A program made the position numbers and the translations under genes. Below are positions 33,212 to 43,961 of a stretch of DNA of 64,000 nt, piece after piece. The notes beneath the pieces were generated by a model. That model saw only the letters and a list, made by a program, of their open reading frames with translations. It did no database searches and was not told the origin of the DNA. Position 1 is the stretch's first letter. Each line of letters opens with the position of its first letter. Source of the DNA: JBGPGW01 sp046349515 (GTDB lineage Bacteria; Pseudomonadota; Alphaproteobacteria; CADEGL01); NCBI GenBank assembly GCA_046349515.1, contig JAXMCE010000001.1, forward strand, positions 62,001 to 126,000, read 5' to 3'.

Positions 33212-33247
33212 GCCATTCTCTCGGCCATTCTCTCGGCCATTCTCTCG
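33212..33247 (+). repeat. Three perfect tandem copies of a 12-bp unit (GCCATTCTCTCG)
   Basis: Exact units at 33212-33223, 33224-33235 and 33236-33247. In the frame of the next gene each encodes Ala-Ile-Leu-Ser, giving a hydrophobic run followed by LLAVALSDAEA, which looks like a signal peptide core and cleavage site. Because 12 is a multiple of three, gain or loss of units would only lengthen or shorten this segment. Confidence 0.9.
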
Positions 33248-33256
33248 CTTCTCGCC

Positions 33257-33763
33257 GTGGCGCTCTCGGATGCCGAGGCGGCGACGGGGCGCCTGCAGAC
33301 GGCCGAGAAGGGTGCGATGCCCTCGATCGGGCCCGTCGATGTGCGGCCGTCCCAGGCGCGGCAGCGCAATTTCGTGGTCGAAGCCGTGCTGATCGACGAG
33401 CTTGGCCGGCGCGGCTTCACGGTCGAAGTGGGCGCGCCCCACACGATCCTCTACCAAGCGGCGGGAACCTTCAGCCGCCTGAAAGGCGACAGATCCTGGC
33501 TCAAGCTCTACGGCCGCGCGGGCAGCTCGAGCCGCGGCACGGGCCATCTTACCTTGCGCCTTCCCGAGCTCGGCAGCGAGCCGGTGGTGCCGCTCAAGTA
33601 CCAGATCACCCTCAAGCTCGAGGACCGGCCGGGCGCGCAACTCTGGGAAGCGAACGCCCTCTACGAGACGAATGAGAGCGACGTCGCCGATGTCGCGCGG
33701 ACGATGGTCACCGCCGCGCTCGAGCATTGGGGCCAGAGCTACGACGGCCCGTTCGAGCGATAA
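33257..33763 (+). CDS. Probable exported protein of unknown function, start unresolved
   Basis: From GTG 33257 the frame codes 168 residues including NFVVEAVLIDELGRRGFTVE, GSSSRGTGHLTLRLPEL and VARTMVTAALEHWGQSY, with clear strand/helix alternation. The frame is open far upstream and just before 33257 encodes a good secretion core (AILS repeats then LLAVALSDAEA). But no ATG, GTG or TTG lies in frame within about 200 bases upstream of that core. Either an unusual start is used, a base is missing, or the signal-like segment is untranslated. Family unknown; it stops 9 bases before the methyltransferase start. Confidence 0.6.
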   Translation: MALSDAEAATGRLQTAEKGAMPSIGPVDVRPSQARQRNFVVEAVLIDELGRRGFTVEVGAPHTILYQAAGTFSRLKGDRSWLKLYGRAGSSSRGTGHLTLRLPELGSEPVVPLKYQITLKLEDRPGAQLWEANALYETNESDVADVARTMVTAALEHWGQSYDGPFER

Positions 33764-33772
33764 CGGCCCCGC

Positions 33773-34399
33773 ATGGCCGACAGTCCCTTCCGCCCCGAGC
33801 ACTTCGAGCGCGTCGATGAGAGCGACGATGGGGCGTTCTACCGCGAGCCGCGCCTCGTCGCCCATATCGACGACGCGGCACGCGCGGCGCTCGCCCGCTT
33901 CTACGGCGCGCATCTGCCGGCGGACGGAATCGTGCTCGACCTCATGGCGAGCTGCTACTCGCACCTGCCGGAGGACGCACGCTACCGCGCGGTCATCGGC
34001 CTCGGCTTGAACGCGGTCGAGCTCGACGCGAACGCTCAGCTCACGGCCGGAATCGTCCACGACGTGAACCGGACTCCCGAACTCCCGTTCAAGGATGCCG
34101 CCTTCGATGCGGCGATCATGACAGTCTCGGCCCAGTACCTCACGCGGCCCATCGAGACCTTCCGCTCGCTCGCGCGCATCATCAGGCCGGGCGGCCGTCT
34201 GGCCGTGGCCTATTCGAACCGCATGTTCCCGACCAAGGCGGTAGCGCTTTGGCGCGCGATCGGCATGGCGGACCGCGGCCGCCTCATCTCGATCTATTGC
34301 CAGGAGGCTCGAGATTTCCACGACATCGAAATCCGCGACATCACGCCCACGCCTAGTCAATCAGACGCGATCGCGGTCGTGACGGCGACGAGAGTCTAG
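33773..34399 (+). CDS. Class I SAM-dependent methyltransferase
   Basis: A 208-residue protein. The usual GxGxG is modified to VLDLMASCYSHLP, followed by GLGLNAVELDANAQL and motif FKDAAFDAAIMTVSAQYLTRP, then IIRPGGRLAVAYSNRMFPTK, the standard post-motif strands of the Methyltransf_11 fold. The altered glycine motif is common in the subgroup with 'DLMSS' and should still bind SAM. It sits 9 bases after the preceding gene and is likely co-transcribed. The methyl acceptor is unknown. Confidence 0.8.
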   Translation: MADSPFRPEHFERVDESDDGAFYREPRLVAHIDDAARAALARFYGAHLPADGIVLDLMASCYSHLPEDARYRAVIGLGLNAVELDANAQLTAGIVHDVNRTPELPFKDAAFDAAIMTVSAQYLTRPIETFRSLARIIRPGGRLAVAYSNRMFPTKAVALWRAIGMADRGRLISIYCQEARDFHDIEIRDITPTPSQSDAIAVVTATRV

Positions 34400-34439
34400 T
34401 CTGGGGAGAATGCCCCGCCCGCGGCGGGATCGGAACCGC

Positions 34440-34613
34440 TCAATGCGGGCGGCGCTCTGTCTTGTCCTCGTGCTCAGGCGCGAAGAGGCGACCGATCAGG
34501 CGCGGCAGCCAGCGGCGACGCGCGGCCGCGTCCTCGGCGACAAGGATGGCCTCGTAATCCGCGGGCAAGGAAGCCTGAGCGTAGGGCCAAAGGTCGAATT
34601 CGCTGTGGCGCAT
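34440..34613 (-). CDS. Small hypothetical protein (57 aa)
   Basis: Starts at ATG 34613 with GGGGAGG six bases upstream, a convincing ribosome binding site. The product (SEFDLWPYAQASLPADYEAI then a basic helix RRRWLPRLIGRLF) is short, with an acidic aromatic N-terminus and an amphipathic C-terminal half. No family recognised. It follows the amidohydrolase gene by 71 bases on the same strand and may be on its mRNA. Confidence 0.5.
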   Translation of the reverse strand: MRHSEFDLWPYAQASLPADYEAILVAEDAAARRRWLPRLIGRLFAPEHEDKTERRPH

Positions 34614-34684
34614 GGAAGCCTCCCCTTCGGGTCGTCTCATGCCCCCTTCTTAACCATGAGCGGCGAGCCGCGCTGTGACGGGGG

Positions 34685-36154
34685 TCACTCCCACGCCCGG
34701 AAGGCCGAGGGGAACGCCTCGCCGATCGTCTCGTTGAGCGGATGGTACTCGCCGAAATGGCCCCAGGCGTTGGCGGTGGAATCGCGCACCTCCCGGAGAA
34801 GCTTGTCCTCGTCCCAGACAAGGAGGCGCTTGCCCTCGACGAGCGTCCGGCCCGCGACGATGACGCGGTCGACGAGATCGCCGTTGCCGCAATGGATCAT
34901 GGCCTTGATCGGATCGAGGAAGGGGCCGATGCGGAGCTCCGAGAAATCGAGCGTGACGATGTCGGCCTTGGCGCCCGGCGCGATCCGCCCGAGATCCTCG
35001 CGCCCGAGCGCCTTCGCACCGCCGAGCGTCACCGCGTTGAAGATGTCGCGCGCCCTCGACGCCTCCATGCTCCGGTCGGTGACCTTGCCGAGCACCGCCG
35101 CATAGGCGAGCTCGCCGATCAGGTCCTGTGGATAGGAATCGGTGCCGATGCCCATGTTGACGCCGGCGTCGCGGTAGCGCTGGAACGATTCGAGCGTGAT
35201 GCCCCGCCGCCCGAAGACGAGCGGGCAGTGCGCCACGTTGGCGCGCGTTCGCACGAGGCGCTCGATGTCGCCGCCGTACGGATAGGCCGTCTGGCTGTGG
35301 CCCGAGAGGTAGAGGCAGTGGCCCAAGATCACTTCGGGCCCGAGGAAGCCCAGATCCTCGAGGAAGTGGACTGGCGTGCGCCCGGTCTGGCGCACGCTGT
35401 CCTGGAACTCAGGCATCGATTCCGCGCAGTGGAGCGTGATGCCGACCTTGAGTCGCTTCGCGGCCTCCTTCGTCCGGCGCAGGAGGTCGGCGGTGCACAG
35501 GTGATACTCGAAGGGAACGAGGATCGTCTTGATGCGCCCGTCATACGAACCGTCGTGCTTCTCGACGAAGGCGCAGGCGCGCTCGAGATCGGCGATGCCG
35601 CGCTTCTCATCCCAATGGATGTTGTGATGCCCCGCCTGGTCGAAGTAGTGGGCGCCCGAGGAGAAGCCAGGGCACGTGTAGAGGCGCAGGCCCAGCTCGC
35701 CCGCGAGGTCCGCGATCGCCGAAAGATCGCCCGCCGCGAAGTCGCCGCCCATCTCGACGACCGTGGTCGAGCCGTACTTCAAGAGCGAGGCCAGACTGTA
35801 GCGGATGGTCGCCTTCGGGTTCTCGAAGCTGAAGATCGTCTTGCCGTTGATGCCCTTGGAGGGACAGTAGTTGAGGAAGCCCGAGCGGAAGAGATCGCGG
35901 CGGCCCGCGTCCATGATCATGCGGTCGCCCGCATGGGCGCCGATATGAACGTGGAGGTTGATGAGGCCGGGGATGACGAGGTGCTTCGAGGCGTCGATCG
36001 TCTCATCGACCTTGCCGTCGTAGCGCTTCCCCACATGGCGGATCGTGTCGCCCTCGAAGACGACGACGCCGTCGGTGAGGATGCGGTGCTCGGTCCCGTC
36101 GAAAGCGACGATCCATCCGCCCTTGATGAGCGTCGTCGGCTGCGCCTTGGCCAT
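34685..36154 (-). CDS. Amidohydrolase-superfamily enzyme (chlorohydrolase/deaminase type)
   Basis: A 489-residue metal-dependent hydrolase. The metal ligands are seen as LINLHVHIGAHAG (H68, H70), a histidine in GITLHCAES, VILGHCLYLSGH and the aspartate in GIGTDSYPQD, with the C-terminal beta-sandwich closing as APGAKADIVTLDF. This is the AtzA/TrzN/SsnA-type layout acting on C-N bonds of rings, guanidines or similar. There are unusually long insertions before the first helix (DAGRRDLFRSGFLNYCPSKG). Substrate unknown; the nearby creatinase makes guanidino compounds an attractive but unproven guess. Confidence 0.85.
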   Translation of the reverse strand: MAKAQPTTLIKGGWIVAFDGTEHRILTDGVVVFEGDTIRHVGKRYDGKVDETIDASKHLVIPGLINLHVHIGAHAGDRMIMDAGRRDLFRSGFLNYCPSKGINGKTIFSFENPKATIRYSLASLLKYGSTTVVEMGGDFAAGDLSAIADLAGELGLRLYTCPGFSSGAHYFDQAGHHNIHWDEKRGIADLERACAFVEKHDGSYDGRIKTILVPFEYHLCTADLLRRTKEAAKRLKVGITLHCAESMPEFQDSVRQTGRTPVHFLEDLGFLGPEVILGHCLYLSGHSQTAYPYGGDIERLVRTRANVAHCPLVFGRRGITLESFQRYRDAGVNMGIGTDSYPQDLIGELAYAAVLGKVTDRSMEASRARDIFNAVTLGGAKALGREDLGRIAPGAKADIVTLDFSELRIGPFLDPIKAMIHCGNGDLVDRVIVAGRTLVEGKRLLVWDEDKLLREVRDSTANAWGHFGEYHPLNETIGEAFPSAFRAWE

Positions 36155-36269
36155 GGTCCCCCCGTTGTGCCGTGCGTGGTCGCGGGCCCCCTCGCCCGCC
36201 GCATCATCTCAGCACAGGCAAGGCACCCTCGTCACGCGGCCAAGGCGACGGAAGAGGACAGATCCGCGA

Positions 36270-36746
36270 TCACTCCGTTTTCGGCTGGCGACGCTCACGC
36301 CGCCAATCCCAGGGCGCTTTGAAGCTGCCGGACCAGAGACCGCGACGGGCAGCCTGTGCCGCCGCTTCCTCACCGACATAGGCGAGGGAATAGTGTCGGT
36401 AGGCCAGCGCCCAGCCCTGCTCCACCATCCAGGCGTTAAGATCGGGACCCTCGCGGCTGCCCAAATGGCAGACGCTGATGACGCGGCCGTAGCGGTCGCG
36501 CCCGCGGTCGTCGCACGCCACGATCGATGATCCGATGCGGTCGGCGAGCGCCCACGCCGCTTCCTGGCCGCAGCGCACGGGCTTCGAGTCGCGAAGGCAG
36601 GTCTGCCACCCCTCCGGCGCGTCGATGCCGTGGAGTCGAATGCGCTTGCCCGCGATCTCGATCGTATCGCCGTCGATCACGCTCGGGCGGCCGATGAGCT
36701 CGTCGGCGAGCACGGCAGAAGACAGGGCCCAAGACAGGAGCGCCAA
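36270..36746 (-). CDS. Exported thermonuclease-like (SNase-fold) protein
   Basis: About 158 residues with the staphylococcal nuclease core: SVIDGDTIEIAGKRIRLHGI, DAPE, and DRYGRVISVCHLG, which hold the calcium-binding aspartates and catalytic arginines. A secretion signal precedes it (LLSWALSSAVLA). The start is unusual: no ATG is available. TTG 36746 is the first common start, while an ATT at 36767 five bases after GGGGGTG would give a fuller signal peptide (LLRGLVLALLSWALSSAVLA). Four cysteines suggest disulphides. Likely a periplasmic or secreted nuclease. Confidence 0.8.
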   Translation of the reverse strand: MALLSWALSSAVLADELIGRPSVIDGDTIEIAGKRIRLHGIDAPEGWQTCLRDSKPVRCGQEAAWALADRIGSSIVACDDRGRDRYGRVISVCHLGSREGPDLNAWMVEQGWALAYRHYSLAYVGEEAAAQAARRGLWSGSFKAPWDWRRERRQPKTE

Positions 36747-36854
36747 AACAAGGCCGCGCAGCAGAATGGTTCACCCCCATGAACCAGATCGAACGCGGCA
36801 GCATGGTAGCGCGGTCTCGCCGGGCGGACCACGCTGGCTAGCCGCGCAACGCGT

Positions 36855-38008
<1,154 letters not shown>

Positions 38009-38012
<4 letters not shown>

Positions 38013-41000
38013 GACACGGCCTCTCTCGATTCGAGGAATTCACGGCGGAGGGAGGATTCGAGCGCGCCGTAGGCAAGCTCCGCCTCGGCCAGGAATCCGC
38101 CCGCCTGATCGAGCGCTCCCGCCTTGCCGCTGTGCTCGATCTTGCGGCAGAGATCGGAAAGCGTGGCGCCGCCGACGATGGCGCTGCTCGATTTCAGCGA
38201 ATGCGCCGTCCGCTCGACCACGATGGCGTCGGACTTGCCGAGCGCCTCGCGCAAGACCGCGAGCTGCTTCGGCGCGTTGGAAAGATAGGTGCTGACCACC
38301 GAGACCACGACCTTGGTCCCGACCCGTTCGCGGAGCGCGGCGAGCGGGTTCGCGGGCGCCTCGCACAGAGACGGAGACGGGGCCGGCGCCGGTTCGGCGG
38401 CGGACGGGGATGCGGGCGCGGACAGCGGAGCGGCGGGGGGCTCGCGCGTGCTCGATGTCGCGGACGCAATGACCGGCAGCCAGCGCTTCAGCACCGCCGT
38501 CAGCTCGTCCATCATCAACGGCTTGCTCAGGTAGTCGTCCATGCCGGCGGCAAGACAGCGCTGGCGATCCTCCTCGAAGGCATGGGCGGTGAGCGCGATG
38601 ATCGGCGTGCGTGGATGAGTCGCGCCCTCTTCGCGCGCGCGGATGCGCCGCGTGGCCTCGAGCCCGTCGAGCTCCGGCATCTGGCAGTCCATGAGGATCG
38701 CGTCGTACCGCGCGCGGTCGAAGGCGGTGATGGCCTCGAGGCCCGTACTCGCGATCTCGACGGCACAACCGAGACTCGCCAGCAGCTCGCCGTTGACCTC
38801 CTGGTTGACCGGATTGTCCTCGACGAGAAGGATGCGGGCGCCCGCGAAGGCATTGGCCGCGGATATCCGCTGGCCGCGCCGCCTGCCGCGCTCGCCCCCG
38901 CCCACCCGGCGATCGAAGAGCGAGGTGATGGCGTCCAAGAGATCCGACTGGCGGACGGGCTTCAAGACGACCGTGGTCCCGGCGCGCGTGGTCTCGAGTC
39001 TGCCGCCGGCCGCGCCATCGACCGATTCGAGCGTGATGATTCGCGTGCCTTTGAGCGTTGCATCCTCGGCAAGCCGCGCCGCCATGTCCGCCGCGGCCGC
39101 CCCGCACGATGCCACGTCCACGATCGCGAGATCGTAGGGGAGCCCGTTCGCGTGCGCCGTGCGCAGTTGCTCGAGCGCCCGCTCGGCATTCCCCGTGATG
39201 TCGGCGCCGATGCGCCAGCGCGCGAGATAATCGTGAATGACCGACGCGCTGCTCTCGTTCCCGTCGATGATGAGCGCGCGCCGTGGTCCGGCCGCGGCTT
39301 CGAGCGGGCCGGCATCACGGGCCCGCCCACGCGTGAGCGCGACCGTGAACGAGAACGCCGAGCCCTTGCCCGGCGCGCTGTCGACGTTGATCTGCCCACC
39401 CATCAGGGACACGATGTGCTGCGAGATCGAGAGGCCGAGGCCCGTTCCGCCGAAGCGGCGCGTGATCGTGCCGTCGGCCTGCTCGAAGGGCTTGAACAGA
39501 CGCGCGATCGCGTCGGGCTCGATGCCGATGCCCGAATCGCGGATGGCGAAAGTGACGGGGATAGCGCGCGCGCCGTCCTCGCCGGCCGTCACTTCGACCT
39601 CGACCGAGCCTTTCTCGGTGAACTTGATGGCGTTGCTGATGAGGTTGGTCAGCACCTGGCGCAGCCGTGTCCGATCGCCCCAGACGACGGTGGGCACGGA
39701 CTCGCCGATCCGGCAGGACAGCGTGATGGTCTTCTGCGCCGCCAAGGGCGCCAAGAGCGCCGCGACATCTTCGACCGCGTCATGAAGCTTGAATTCGCCC
39801 CGGTCGAGCTCGAGCCGGCCGGCCTCGATGCGCGAGAAGTCCAGGATGTCGTTGATGATCGAGAGAAGCGTCTGGCCCGACTTGCGGATCGTCCGCATGA
39901 ACCGCTGCTGCCGCTCGGTCAGCTCCGTCTGCGACATCAGCTCCGCCATGCCGAGAATGCCGTTCATCGGCGTGCGAATCTCGTGACTCATGTTGGCGAG
40001 GAACTGCGACTTGGCGCGGTTTGCTGCCTCGGCGTCCTCCTTGGCGGACCGCAAGACGACCTCATTCTCCTTGAGGTTGGTGATGTCCGTGAATGTGGCG
40101 ACGACGCCGCCGTCATGCGTCGGCCGCGTCGTGCAGCGATACCAGGAGCCGTCCGCGTAGTGCCGGTCATGCACGCTGTCGGTATCGGCAAGCCGCGATG
40201 CGATCCATTGTTCCGACCCCTGCCCCTCGAGGTCGAGGGCTTCGGCCTCGAGCGCCGCTTCGAGCAACTCCCGGCGCGTGACGCCGGGCTGAATGAGATA
40301 GGCAATGTTCGAATGGATGGACTTGAATTTCGCATTGCAGATGACGAGGCGCTGCTTGGAATCGTAGAGCACAAAGCCTTCGGTGATCGACTCGATGGCC
40401 TCGACCAGGCGGAGCCGCGCTTCCTCGGCCTCGTCCATGGCCGCGACCGCATCCTCCGTCGCGGCCTGGAGCGCGGCCTCGCTCTCCTTGAGGTTCGTGA
40501 TGTCCATGAAGATGAAGACATGGCCGCCATCGTCCGTGGGGCGCGAGATGCAGCGAAGCCAGGTGCCGTCGGTGTAGGGGATGTCGCCGACGCCGATCGG
40601 GTGGTCGAGGCGCCACGCCGCCCATTCCGCTGGATCCGTGCCGCCAAGATCGATCAGGCCGCTCCTGGCCACCGATTCGAGCAGATCGCGCCGATGGACG
40701 CCCGGCAGGGTCGGAATGGTGTTGATGGCCTGATACTTCGCGTTGCTGATGACGAGGCGCTGGTCCTTGTCGAACAGCGCGAATCCCTCGGTGATCGCCT
40801 CGATGGCCTCGACAAGACGGCTCTGCGCGCGCTCCGCGTCGTCGCGGGCGGCGTCCGCCTCGTCGCGGGCGGCGCGGAGCGCGGCCTCGCTCTCCTTGAG
40901 GTTCGTGATGTCCGTGAAAGTGTAGACGTAGCCGCCCTCTTGGGTGCGTCGGGTGCTGCGGCGGAGCCATGTGCCGTTCGTGTAGCGCAAGTCGGACGTG

Positions 41001-41971
41001 CCCTCGGGCTGCTCGAGGCGACGCTCGACCCATCGATCGGCATCCATGCCGCCTGTGTCCACCACCCCGCCTTGCGCCACGGCGCTGAGCACGTCCTTCA
41101 GCGTGATGCCCGGGCGAATGATGTCGGCGATGGGGCCGTTGATCGTCCGGAATTTCGAATTGCAGACGATGAGGCGCTGGTCGGAGTCGTACAGCGCGAA
41201 GCCCTCGGTGATCGCCTCGATGGCCTCGCTCAACCGCAGCCGGGCGGTTTCGGTGTCGTTCTTTGCGACGCGAAGACCTTGCTCCGAAGCCGTGCGCAGC
41301 TCGATCTCCCGCAAGAGGGATTCGGTGCGGTTCGCGAGCGCGGCCGTACGCTCGGCGACGAGGTGTTCCAGTTGCTCGCGCCGCTTGTCCTCGTCGATCT
41401 CCTGCTCGCGGATGGCGCGAAGGCCGATCTGCATGAGATAGACGATGCCGATCGCGATCCCCAACGACACGAGCGCAATGACCGCCGTGGTCACGTAGAT
41501 CGGGTCGACGTTGATCGCAACCTCGACAATCGCCGTCTCATCTGGGCCAACCAGCGCGACGGCCCGTTGCGAGACCGAGAAGCCAAGCTCGGCCACCCCG
41601 GACGTCGCGATGACTTGCCCGTCCTGACCGATGATGCGCGCATGCCAATCGTCTTCGCCGTTCTGGATGTGGCGGAGAATGCCCGCCAGCCGGTACTCGT
41701 CCTCGCGCCAATGGACGGGCTCCATGCGCGCATAGGACGCCACATCCTTCGCCAGGATACTGGCATCGTCGGATGCTTCGCCGGCCTCATAGCTCATCGC
41801 CACCGCGAAGAACCCGGCGGGCACGCCAATGCCGATGATGATGGCCGACAGGATGGCGAAGACGCGCAACAAGTGCGGCGCCGATCCGTACCAGGCGTTC
41901 CAGGATTTGTGAGAGGCGAGTGTCACCTGCGGACCGCTGCGAATCACGAGGGTTCGGCCGGCACGCGACAT
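38009..41971 (-). CDS. Membrane hybrid sensor kinase with three PAS repeats, two receiver regions and HPt
   Basis: A 1320-residue sensor. Order: membrane helix ~34-60, periplasmic domain ~61-156, helix ~157-181, coiled coil ~190-240, three PAS_7-type repeats (~247-357, 387-494, 523-632), each with EAIxxITEGFxLxD and ending DITNLKE. Then HisKA with H663 in NMSHEIRTPMNG, ATPase (LISNAIKFTEKG, RDSGIGI, GGTGLGLSIS), a receiver-like region ~905-1015, a full receiver ~1045-1165 (LLVEDN, LMDCQMPELDG, SKPL) and an HPt domain (ERTAHSLKSSSAIVGG). The first receiver has only LIIDGNE at its acidic site, so it may not accept phosphate. A full phosphorelay chain is present in one chain. Confidence 0.93.
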
Positions 41972-42251
41972 GCGCCCGGCGGACTACCCGAGACCCTAGC
42001 AACCAACGCTTAACGGCGTGTGAAGCCGGTGACGCTAAGTTGTTGAAAACAAAACTCTATGTCGCCGCGGATGGTTCCGAGGCCTAACCCATTGAAAACA
42101 TGCTTTTATAACGTGGATTGCCGAACCTGGCCGGATGGACGGGCCGGCCAATCGCCCCCCGACCCTGCCAAAAGGTGCCATTGGCCGGGTGCCTGAGGTC
42201 ACGGCAGACAGGGCAGAGAGCCAGGGCTGCAGTGCGCCGCGAACCCGGCCG

Positions 42252-42257
42252 TATAAT
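42252..42257 (+). promoter_or_regulatory. TATAAT -10 element before the DUF1989 gene
   Basis: A perfect TATAAT in CCGTATAATGGC, 51 bases before the ATG at 42309, inside otherwise GC-rich sequence, with a strong AGGAGGAGA ribosome binding site following. No convincing -35 lies 17 bases upstream. The 337-base gap from 41972 to 42308 also holds AT-rich runs near 42040-42112 (TTGTTGAAAACAAAAC and ATTGAAAACATGCTTTTATA) that probably contain the kinase promoter. Confidence 0.5.
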
Positions 42258-42308
42258 GGCGCGGCGGGAGGGCGTCCGAGGATCGCCCGCTGCCAGGAGG
42301 AGAGAACG

Positions 42309-42974
42309 ATGGCCATTACCAACACACCCGATGCGACGTCCGTCCCAGGCCGGGTCGTCCACGACCAGGTGATCCCCAAGATGGAATACCAGGGCCTGCT
42401 CATCAAAGCCGGCCAGACAGTGCGTGTCATCGACACCGAGGGCGAGCAGGTCATGGACACGGTGACCCTCAACGCCCACGACCACAGCGATCACTCCTCG
42501 ATGCCCTGGACCAATTTCTTGAATCGCCGCTGGCGCCTGACCAAAGGCCACACGATCTACTCGATCCGCTGCCGGCCCATGTTCAAGATCGTCGAGGACA
42601 CGGTGGGCCTCAACTATTCGGGCGGCGGGTTCTGCACGATGGAATCGAACTTCGCGCGCTACGACGTGCCCCACACGCGGAACTGCGGCGACAACCTCGC
42701 GAACGCGCTCGCCCCCTTCGGCGTGCCGCGCTACCACGTCGCCGAATCGGGCGAATTCGCCATCTTCATGCATGTCGGCTTCGATCCCGACGGCGTGTGC
42801 GAGATCCGCGCGCCCAAGTCCAAGGCCGGCGACTACATGGATCTCGAGGCGCAGATGGACGTGCTCCTCTCCCTCTCGGTCTGTCCGCAGGAACGCAATC
42901 CTTGCAACAACTTCAAGGCCAAGCCCATGCGCGTGATCGTCTTCGAGCGCGAGGGCACGAAGCGAATCACGTGA
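42309..42974 (+). CDS. DUF1989 (urea carboxylase-associated family) protein
   Basis: A 221-residue protein of the DUF1989 family, whose members accompany urea carboxylase and guanidine- or aminomethyl-related genes. Recognisable parts are GQTVRVIDTEGEQVMDTVTL, SIRCRPMFKIVEDTVGLNYS, TRNCGDNLANAL and CPQERNPCNNFKAKPM. The conserved histidine/cysteine residues suggest a metal site. Start ATG 42309 follows an excellent AGGAGG. No urea carboxylase or allophanate hydrolase gene is adjacent, so it stands alone here; with a creatinase that releases urea 11 kb away, a link to urea/guanidine nitrogen use is possible. Confidence 0.85.
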   Translation: MAITNTPDATSVPGRVVHDQVIPKMEYQGLLIKAGQTVRVIDTEGEQVMDTVTLNAHDHSDHSSMPWTNFLNRRWRLTKGHTIYSIRCRPMFKIVEDTVGLNYSGGGFCTMESNFARYDVPHTRNCGDNLANALAPFGVPRYHVAESGEFAIFMHVGFDPDGVCEIRAPKSKAGDYMDLEAQMDVLLSLSVCPQERNPCNNFKAKPMRVIVFEREGTKRIT

Positions 42975-43048
42975 GCGGCCTCGCGCCCGGTCGCGGCAGG
43001 CACGGGCAGCGGCGAGGGACGCGCGCGGCGCGCGGCGCGTGGAAGCGC

Positions 43049-43942
43049 ATGGCCTTCGCCATTGCCATCGGGGCGAGCGCGGCAGTGGCGCTCCCCTCGG
43101 CCGCGCATGCCCAGGTCGAAATGGTCACGACGGTCGAGAAGCTGTCGGCCGCCACCCATTTCCACGGCATCGCGGTCGACCCGCAAGATTCCGCGCGCAT
43201 CCTCCTCGCGACCCATCACGGCATTTTTGCCGTGGCGGCGGACGGGCGGGCCCGACGCGTCTCGCTCGTCGAGGACGACTTCATGGGCTTCGCGCGCGCA
43301 TCCGGAGAAGCTCAGCTCCTCGTCGCGAGCGGCCATCCCGCGGGCGGCGGCAATCTCGGCTTCCTCGCATCGAACGATGGCGGACGCAACTGGCGCCAGC
43401 TCTCGCCCGGGATCGACGGCCCCGTCGATTTCCACCAGATCGCCGTGAGCCCGCATGATCCGAGCCTCATCTTCGGCGTCCATCACCGCACCTTGCAGAT
43501 GAGCCAGGACGGCGGACGCAATTGGACGATCGCAGCACCGGCACCGCCCGAGATCCTCGACCTCGCCGCCTCGGCCAAGGATGCGAACACGCTTTACGCC
43601 GCGGCGCGGACGGGCCTCTTCAAGAGCCAGGACCGCGGACGAAGCTGGACGCGCGCGCACGAGACGGCGGCGCCCGCGACCGCCGTCCATGTGCGAAGTT
43701 CGGGCGAGGTCCTGGCCTTCATGGCGGGCACGGGACTCGTCGCCGCGAGCGAGCCCGAGCTCAAATGGCGCGTCGTCGGCCCTGGCTGGGGCGGCGGACT
43801 CATCGTCCATCTCGACAGCGATCCGGGCGATCCATCGAACCTCGTCGCGATCGCGACCCGCCCTTCCCACGGACAGGCCGTCATCGCGAGCCGCGATGGG
43901 GGCAAGAGCTGGAGCCAGGTCGGCGCTCCGAAGAAACCCTAG
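43049..43942 (+). CDS. Exported BNR/Asp-box repeat protein
   Basis: A 297-residue protein with a signal peptide (AIGASAAVALPSAAHAQ) and at least four Asp-box motifs: SNDGGRNWRQL, SQDGGRNWTIA, SQDRGRSWTRA and SRDGGKSWSQV. They are spaced as in a six-bladed beta-propeller. It also has HFHGIAVDPQDSARILLATH near the N-terminus, as in the F510-type exo-alpha-sialidase-like group. Such proteins are structural or binding propellers, not necessarily glycosidases. A GTG at 42971 overlapping the previous stop is also in frame but would add an arginine-rich leader. Probably co-transcribed with the DUF1989 gene. Confidence 0.78.
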   Translation: MAFAIAIGASAAVALPSAAHAQVEMVTTVEKLSAATHFHGIAVDPQDSARILLATHHGIFAVAADGRARRVSLVEDDFMGFARASGEAQLLVASGHPAGGGNLGFLASNDGGRNWRQLSPGIDGPVDFHQIAVSPHDPSLIFGVHHRTLQMSQDGGRNWTIAAPAPPEILDLAASAKDANTLYAAARTGLFKSQDRGRSWTRAHETAAPATAVHVRSSGEVLAFMAGTGLVAASEPELKWRVVGPGWGGGLIVHLDSDPGDPSNLVAIATRPSHGQAVIASRDGGKSWSQVGAPKKP

Positions 43943-43961
43943 GCAGGTGAAGTAAGACTGG

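Noticed and set aside
33212..33247. CRISPR array
   Set aside because: The repeats are 12 bp and contiguous without spacers; it is a simple tandem repeat inside a probable coding frame.
38132..42013. Open frame of 1293 codons on the plus strand across the hybrid kinase
   Set aside because: It is antisense to a protein with clear kinase, PAS, receiver and HPt motifs. Its translation is Arg/Asp/Ala-rich without domains, as expected from high-GC antisense frames.
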